Assembly: GCA_027451565.1 (NCBI GenBank) | Contig: DAIDJC010000092.1 | Location: 1-11,069 of the forward strand | Origin: Limisphaerales bacterium | Lineage (GTDB): Bacteria > Verrucomicrobiota > Verrucomicrobiia > Limisphaerales > UBA11358 | Length of the DNA stretch: 11,069 nt | Reading direction: 5' to 3' | Shown: positions 6,841 through 11,069 of the stretch, in pieces | How the letters are laid out: each line of letters begins with the position of its first letter | How positions within the stretch are numbered: the first letter of the stretch is position 1 | Made by a program: the position numbers and the translations under genes | The notes under the pieces: generated by a model | Databases searched by the model: none | What the model was told of the DNA's origin: nothing | The model's input: the letters and a program-made list of their open reading frames with translations, nothing else

Positions 6841-7977
6841 ATGGCCAAGCGTGATTATTACGAGATACTGGAAGTAGATCGCCAGGTGGATTTGGAAACA
6901 CTCAAAAAATCCTACCGCCGCCTGGCCATTAAATATCATCCAGATAAAAACCCCGGCGACAAGGCATCCGAGGAAAAATTCAAGGAACTCAGCGAGGCTT
7001 ACGAGGTGCTTGGAAACCCTGAAAAGCGGGCAGCCTACGATCAGTTTGGCCATGCGGCATTTGATCCACGCGCCAGAGCCCGTGGCGGCGGCGGCGGGTT
7101 TCATGACCCCGTTGACATCTTCCGTGAAGTGTTTGGCGGCGGGTCGGGCGGAAGCATTTTTGAAAGCATGTTCGGGGGACAATCGGCTGATCCAACCCAG
7201 CCTCAACGCGGGGAGGATCTGCGTTATGATTTGGAAATCACCCTCGAAGAGGCGGCGCTGGGTTGTGAAAAGGAAATTTCAGTCACCAAGGCAGACACTT
7301 GCGATGCCTGCCGGGGTTCGGGGGCGGAAACAGGGTCAAAATTGCGGTCCTGCGCCACCTGCGGCGGCAGGGGCCAGGTTCTGACATCGCGCGGCATTTT
7401 CAGCTTTGCACAAACCTGTCCTCATTGCAAAGGCGCGGGCCGCATCCTGGAAAAACCCTGCAAAACCTGCCGGGGCGAGGGCAAACAAAACCGCACCTCC
7501 AAAATCCGCCTGAAAATTCCCGCAGGCGTGGAGGCGGGTTCCCGGCTGAGGTCCCAGGGCAACGGGGAAGCTGGATTCCGGGGTGGCCCTTCAGGCGATC
7601 TTTACGTGGTGATTTTTGTCAAAAGCCACGAGATATTCAAGCGCGACGGGGATGATTTAATTTGCGATGTCCCTGTTTCTTTTGTTCAAGCAGCGCTGGG
7701 TGACGAAGTGGAGGTTCCCACGCTCGAGGGGCGGGCCACCATAAAAATCCCTGCCGGCACGCAGCCGGGAACCATTTTCCGGGTGAAAGGCAAAGGGGTG
7801 AAGAATCTGCATGGCTACAGTCATGGAGACTTGCATGTGCGAGTGCAGGTGGAAGTGCCAGCGCACCTCAACGCGGAACAAAAAGCCAAGCTCATGGAAT
7901 TCGCCTCCCTTTGCGATGGAAAGGAAGGCCCCATCACCCAGGGCTTTTTCCAAAAAGCCAGGCAATTTTTCCGCTGA
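6841..7977 (+). CDS. dnaJ: Chaperone protein DnaJ (type I Hsp40)
   Basis: DnaJ delivers unfolded substrates to DnaK and stimulates its ATPase. All type I parts are present in 378 residues: J domain at about 5-70 with the HPD motif at 33-35 and the YDQFG end; Gly/Phe-rich linker at about 82-113 (RGGGGGFHDP, GGGSGGSIFESMFGG); four zinc-binding CxxCxGxG repeats (CDACRGSG 154-161, CATCGGRG 171-178, CPHCKGAG 193-200, CKTCRGEG 207-214), with only the second repeat varying inside the spacer; then the two beta-barrel substrate domains and the dimerisation end (about 218-378). No residue needed for J function or zinc binding is missing. The start at 6841 gives the usual MAKRDYYEIL N-terminus and has no Shine-Dalgarno sequence. 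It lies 36 nt after grpE and 42 nt before rsmE, probably in one transcript. Confidence 0.97.
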   Translation: MAKRDYYEILEVDRQVDLETLKKSYRRLAIKYHPDKNPGDKASEEKFKELSEAYEVLGNPEKRAAYDQFGHAAFDPRARARGGGGGFHDPVDIFREVFGGGSGGSIFESMFGGQSADPTQPQRGEDLRYDLEITLEEAALGCEKEISVTKADTCDACRGSGAETGSKLRSCATCGGRGQVLTSRGIFSFAQTCPHCKGAGRILEKPCKTCRGEGKQNRTSKIRLKIPAGVEAGSRLRSQGNGEAGFRGGPSGDLYVVIFVKSHEIFKRDGDDLICDVPVSFVQAALGDEVEVPTLEGRATIKIPAGTQPGTIFRVKGKGVKNLHGYSHGDLHVRVQVEVPAHLNAEQKAKLMEFASLCDGKEGPITQGFFQKARQFFR

Positions 7978-8019
7978 CAATGGTTTGGGGAAAAGCCTGC
8001 TCCAATCACACTGGCCACC

Positions 8020-8775
8020 ATGCACCGCTTTTTCCTGCCAGCCCCTGCTCCAGACGCAGCCAGCCTGACCCTGACCGGAAGCGAAGCTCATCATGCGCTG
8101 AAAGTGCTGCGGGCAAAGATTGGTGAATCCGTGGTGGTTCTGGATGGCCATGGTCACACTTTTAATTGCCTAATCGAAAGCATAGGCCCCCATTCGCTGG
8201 GTTTAAAAGTAACGGGCCGGCTGTTTACCCAGCCGCCCCCCTGCCCCGTCACCCTTTGGGTGGCCGTGCCCAAGGCCAAAGGCATGGACGGCATCATTCA
8301 AAAATCGGTGGAACTGGGTGTGGCTCGTGTGGTGCCACTCCTGACCCAGCGTGTGGTAGCGCAATTCACCACGGAAGAAGCGCTTCAAAAACGGGAAAAA
8401 TGGCATCAGGCGGCCTGCGAAGCGCTCAAGCAGTGCGGCGGGGCCTGGCTGCCCATGATTGATGCGCCCACACCCATTACCAGGATTCTTTCCCAACCCC
8501 TCGATGTTGAACTTTCGCTGGTGGGTGCCCTGACGCCCCCACGTTTTCATCCGGCTGAATGTTTCTCCGCGTTCAAGGCCTCTCACGGGCGCAAACCCCG
8601 TGGCGTTGGCCTCTGGATTGGACCGGAAGGCGATTTCACACCGGATGAACTCCGGGCCATCTGCCAGTGCGGAGTGAAGTCCATTAGCATGGGTGAGCGG
8701 GTTTTGAGGGTGGAAACAGCCGTTATCTGCGGTCTTTCCATTTTGAGCCACGAACTGAGCGCGCCTACTTGGTGA
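8020..8775 (+). CDS. rsmE: 16S rRNA (uracil1498-N3)-methyltransferase RsmE
   Basis: RsmE methylates N3 of U1498 in 16S rRNA using S-adenosylmethionine and belongs to the SPOUT (trefoil-knot) superfamily. The 251-residue length is typical. The N-terminal PUA-like part has MHRFF and HHALKVLR (24-31). The methyltransferase part has VPKAKGMDGIIQKSVELGV (83-101), KREKWHQAACEALKQCGG (124-141), the SAM-binding loop IGPEGDFT (200-207, where many relatives have GGF), and the knot motif MGERVLRVETA (224-234). A position that is often Arg after EQSG in relatives is Gly here. The start is 42 nt after dnaJ without a Shine-Dalgarno sequence; linkage of dnaJ and rsmE is common in bacteria. The stop at 8773-8775 lies inside the 3' end of the convergent lpxA gene. 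Confidence 0.95.
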   Translation: MHRFFLPAPAPDAASLTLTGSEAHHALKVLRAKIGESVVVLDGHGHTFNCLIESIGPHSLGLKVTGRLFTQPPPCPVTLWVAVPKAKGMDGIIQKSVELGVARVVPLLTQRVVAQFTTEEALQKREKWHQAACEALKQCGGAWLPMIDAPTPITRILSQPLDVELSLVGALTPPRFHPAECFSAFKASHGRKPRGVGLWIGPEGDFTPDELRAICQCGVKSISMGERVLRVETAVICGLSILSHELSAPTW

Positions 8776-9529
8776 TTCCCCGCTCACTGCTTCGAACAAA
8801 ATCGAGCAGATGCTTGATTTCCGGCAGCAAGGCAACCTCCTGCTCGATCCGCTGGATCGCATTGGGTATGGAGAGGCCGGACCTGAAAAGAATTTTGTAG
8901 GATTGCTTGAGGGCAAGCTGCGCCTCCTCGGAAACCCCGTGACGCTCCAAGCCCACCTTGTTGATGGTGCGGGTCTCGCTTGGATTGCCATCCACAATCA
9001 TGTAGGGCGCCACATCCTGGGTCACCTTCGAGCAACCGCCAATCATGGAAAGCCTGCCAACACGGCAGAACTGGTGGACAGCCGAGACACTCATCACCGC
9101 ATGGTCATCCACCTGGACATGGCCGGCCAGCATGGTGCAGTTGGACATGATGATGTGGCTGCCCAGGATGCAATCATGCGCCACATGGCTGTACGCAAGA
9201 AAATGGTTGTGGTTGCCAATCCGGGTCTCCTGGCCGTCACCCGTGGCGGCATTCACGGTCACAAATTCACGAAAGGTGTTGTGATCCCCTATCTCCGTCC
9301 GGGTGACCCCGCCCTTCCATTTTAAATCCTGGGACTTTTGGCCGATGCTGGCAAAGGGAAAAATTTCATTGTTTGAGCCCAGGCGGGTGTGCCCATCCAG
9401 GACCACATGGGAATGGAGGTGACAACCGTTCCCCAAAACCACGTTTTCGCCAACGATGCAGTAGGGTCCTATCCGGCAATCTGCGCCAATCTGCGCCCCG
9501 GGATGAATAATGGCAGTGGGATGAATCAT
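8765..9529 (-). CDS. lpxA: UDP-N-acetylglucosamine O-acyltransferase LpxA
   Basis: LpxA transfers a 3-hydroxyacyl chain from acyl-ACP to UDP-GlcNAc, the first step of lipid A synthesis, in the cytoplasm. The 254 residues start with hexapeptide repeats of the left-handed beta-helix (IHPTAIIHPGAQIG...). Catalytic His118 is in SHVAHDC, matching E. coli His125. Also conserved are QDLK (Lys70), LAGH (His137), AVHQFC (His152), GGCS with Gly165 aligned to E. coli Gly173 of the acyl-length ruler, and LERHGV near the C-terminal helical domain. The usual NRGT/HRGT-type motif after VT is NAAT here. Gly at the ruler position would permit a long acyl chain, but the turn before it is one residue shorter than in E. 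coli, so chain length is not certain. Its ATG overlaps the lpxC-fabZ stop as ATGA, a sign of coupled translation. Its 3' end overlaps rsmE by 11 bp. Confidence 0.96.
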   Translation of the reverse strand: MIHPTAIIHPGAQIGADCRIGPYCIVGENVVLGNGCHLHSHVVLDGHTRLGSNNEIFPFASIGQKSQDLKWKGGVTRTEIGDHNTFREFVTVNAATGDGQETRIGNHNHFLAYSHVAHDCILGSHIIMSNCTMLAGHVQVDDHAVMSVSAVHQFCRVGRLSMIGGCSKVTQDVAPYMIVDGNPSETRTINKVGLERHGVSEEAQLALKQSYKILFRSGLSIPNAIQRIEQEVALLPEIKHLLDFVRSSERGITK

Positions 9530-10899
9530 TGGCCGCGCAGCATGAAAGTGACCTCGGATTCACTCACAATTTCATCCTTCACCTTGCAAATCCCCCGCGC
9601 CTTGCCAATCTTTCCGCGTGATTTGATCAATTCCACTTCAATCACCAGCACATCGCCCGGGAAAACAGGTTTGCGCCATTTGACCTTGTCGGCAGCCATG
9701 AAGTAAGCCAGTTGCCCCAAGTTTTCAGCCCGGCGCAGCATGAGAATGCCCGCCACCTGGGCCACAGCCTCCAGTTGCAAAACCCCGGGCATGATGGGAT
9801 GATTCGGAAAATGCCCCTGAAAGTACGGCTCATTGATGGTTACGTTCTTAAAGGCGGTGATGATGTTGCCTTCCATCTTCAACACTCCATCCACCATCAG
9901 AAATGGATAGCGATGCGGCAGAACTTTCATGACCTGCTCCACATCCAGCGATCCCCCGCCCTCCAGCTTCTCCAGAAAATCATCCCGCTCCGAAGTTGCA
10001 GCCGGTGACTTGGCCGGTTCGGGCCGTGCCTCCGGCGGGGGACCAAACGCCTGGGCCGCGCGCAGGGGCTTGTTCATTTGGGCCACTATCAGGCGGGCAA
10101 ACTCGCAATTGGCAGCATGGCTGGGCCGCACCGCCGTGACATGGCCGCGGATGGCGCGGCCAACCAGTGAAAGATCCCCGACAATATCAAGTATCTTGTG
10201 CCGCACAAACTCCTCAGGGTAGCGCAGGGGTTCCGTGGTCAGCACCGCATCGTCACGGATGACGATTGCGTTTTCCAAGCTGCCTCCCTTGATCAGCCCA
10301 TTTTTGATCAAATACTCGATCTCCTCAAAAAAACAAAACGTGCGGGCATGGCACAATTCCTTTTCCCAGGTCTTGGAATTGACTTCAACGCTGAAAAATT
10401 GGGTGAACCGCCCATTTTTTCCCGCGCTGGTGCAGGTGACCCTGAAGGATTCGCCGGGGAAAAGGGTCATGACGGTCTCACCCATTTTTAATTCAATGGG
10501 TTCAACAGGGGTCCAGACCTCCCGCTGTTCGGTTTGAGAGACCACTCCAGCCGACTGAATGAGACGCGTGAACTCCCTGGAACTGCCGTCAGCAATGGGT
10601 GGCTCGTTGGCATCCAGTTCCACCAGGGCATTATCAACCCCCAAACCGGCCAAGGCGGCCAAAACGTGCTCCACGGTATGGATTTTAACGCTGCCCTTGA
10701 CGAGGGTCGTTGAACGACTCGTCTCGCCGACAAATTCCACCCGGGCTTCGATCTCGGGTTTGCCTTCCAGGTCAGTGCGGCGAAACCGGATCCCATGGTT
10801 GGCCGGCGCGGGCAGGATGGACATGCTGACCCTGCCGCCACTATGCAGGCCCACCCCGGAAAAAGTGATGGAACGGTTTAGAGTTTGCTGGTTAAGCAC
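9526..10899 (-). CDS. lpxC-fabZ: Bifunctional LpxC-FabZ: UDP-3-O-acyl-GlcNAc deacetylase fused to 3-hydroxyacyl-ACP dehydratase
   Basis: The LpxC domain (about 1-280) removes the acetyl group from UDP-3-O-acyl-GlcNAc, the committed lipid A step. It has the catalytic pair Glu77-His78 in TVEHVLAAL, zinc ligands His78, His234 and Asp238 (RHKILDIVGDL), and His261 in RPSHAAN. A Pro/Ala-rich linker (about 282-312) leads to the FabZ domain (about 318-457), which dehydrates 3-hydroxyacyl-ACP: LPHRYPFLMVD (327-337), catalytic His363 in GHFPNHPIMPGV and Glu377 in LQLEAVAQ, 14 residues apart as usual. LpxC-FabZ fusions are known in Bacteroidota and some PVC bacteria. The start is GTG at 10899: an in-frame TAA lies two codons upstream, so no earlier start is possible, and MLNQQTLNRSI fits LpxC N-termini. 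The stop overlaps the lpxA ATG by 4 nt. Both activities appear intact. Confidence 0.96.
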   Translation of the reverse strand: MLNQQTLNRSITFSGVGLHSGGRVSMSILPAPANHGIRFRRTDLEGKPEIEARVEFVGETSRSTTLVKGSVKIHTVEHVLAALAGLGVDNALVELDANEPPIADGSSREFTRLIQSAGVVSQTEQREVWTPVEPIELKMGETVMTLFPGESFRVTCTSAGKNGRFTQFFSVEVNSKTWEKELCHARTFCFFEEIEYLIKNGLIKGGSLENAIVIRDDAVLTTEPLRYPEEFVRHKILDIVGDLSLVGRAIRGHVTAVRPSHAANCEFARLIVAQMNKPLRAAQAFGPPPEARPEPAKSPAATSERDDFLEKLEGGGSLDVEQVMKVLPHRYPFLMVDGVLKMEGNIITAFKNVTINEPYFQGHFPNHPIMPGVLQLEAVAQVAGILMLRRAENLGQLAYFMAADKVKWRKPVFPGDVLVIEVELIKSRGKIGKARGICKVKDEIVSESEVTFMLRGQ

Positions 10900-10904
10900 A
10901 GCAA

Positions 10905-10933
10905 ATTACACCCAATTCCCGGCCTGTTGGCAA
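10905..10933 (-). promoter_or_regulatory. Near-consensus sigma70 promoter directly before lpxC-fabZ
   Basis: On the minus strand, TTGCCA (10933-10928), a 17-nt spacer and TGTAAT (10910-10905) match TTGACA-17-TATAAT at 5 of 6 positions in each hexamer. The -10 ends 5 nt before the GTG start codon at 10899, so transcription would begin at or very near the start codon and give a leaderless mRNA, unless another promoter further upstream is used. Confidence 0.6.
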
Positions 10934-11069
10934 GAATGCACTCGCTTCAATTTCGCCCCCTCCTTTGCTTCCCAAACCGCCATTGCGTGATGCAGCCGGC
11001 CCTGGCCAGGCGCCTTGCCGAGGCTTGATCCACCTTCCCAGGGTCTTTTGTTTTGGGTCTCATTTTGCG
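10934..11069. other. Upstream flank of lpxC-fabZ at the window edge
   Basis: This 136-base stretch holds no gene I can recognise. On the minus strand one frame is open from the edge to a TGA at 10949-10947 (41 codons) and another to a TAA near 10907. Neither has a known motif, so I cannot say whether an upstream gene ends here. Confidence 0.35.

Noticed and set aside
8203..8997. 264-codon minus-strand ORF across rsmE and lpxA
   Set aside because: Antisense to rsmE and out of frame with lpxA, both of which have full family motifs.
10947..11069. Minus-strand frame open from the window edge as the end of an upstream gene
   Set aside because: Only 41 codons, no motif, and a second frame is equally open; cannot be supported without the flanking sequence.

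Overview
The window reads as chromosome of a Gram-negative, lipid A-making bacterium, most likely of the Verrucomicrobiota (PVC) lineage. I infer this from the LpxC-FabZ fusion, from the large TMEM260/DUF2723-like protein with a C-terminal TPR part (a type I associate with Verrucomicrobiota), and from near-absent Shine-Dalgarno sequences. No taxonomic marker such as 16S rRNA is present, so the assignment is tentative. Nearly all genes are housekeeping. There is no CRISPR array, insertion sequence, phage gene, tRNA or rRNA that I can support.

Layout. (1) 131-1511, plus strand: a small DUF5679-type zinc-ribbon protein, then 10 nt later a 390-residue protein with two nucleoside-diphosphate-kinase-like domains. 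The first domain has lost the catalytic lysine and histidine; the second keeps them. A perfect 12-bp terminator hairpin at 1536-1562 closes this unit. (2) 1563-2198: about 640 bases with no recognisable gene. (3) 2199-6044, plus strand: a polytopic GT-C glycosyltransferase-like membrane protein of the DUF2723/TMEM260 family and its soluble, TPR-bearing second half, in one reading frame but separated by a single TGA at 4179-4181. (4) 6223-8775, plus strand: grpE, dnaJ and rsmE, a co-directional chaperone/rRNA-methylation cluster behind a plausible sigma70-type promoter. (5) 8765-10899, minus strand: lpxC-fabZ (fusion) and lpxA, overlapping by the four bases ATGA, with a near-consensus promoter that ends 5 nt before the GTG start codon. 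rsmE and lpxA converge and overlap by 11 bp.

How the genes work together. GrpE and DnaJ serve DnaK, which is not in the window. RsmE modifies 16S rRNA. LpxA, LpxC and the FabZ domain cover the first two committed steps of lipid A synthesis plus the dehydratase that competes with LpxA for 3-hydroxyacyl-ACP, so one transcript sets the balance between lipid A and fatty acids. The two observations most worth following are the in-frame TGA that splits an otherwise intact 1,281-codon gene, and the tandem kinase whose first domain is a clear pseudo-enzyme.
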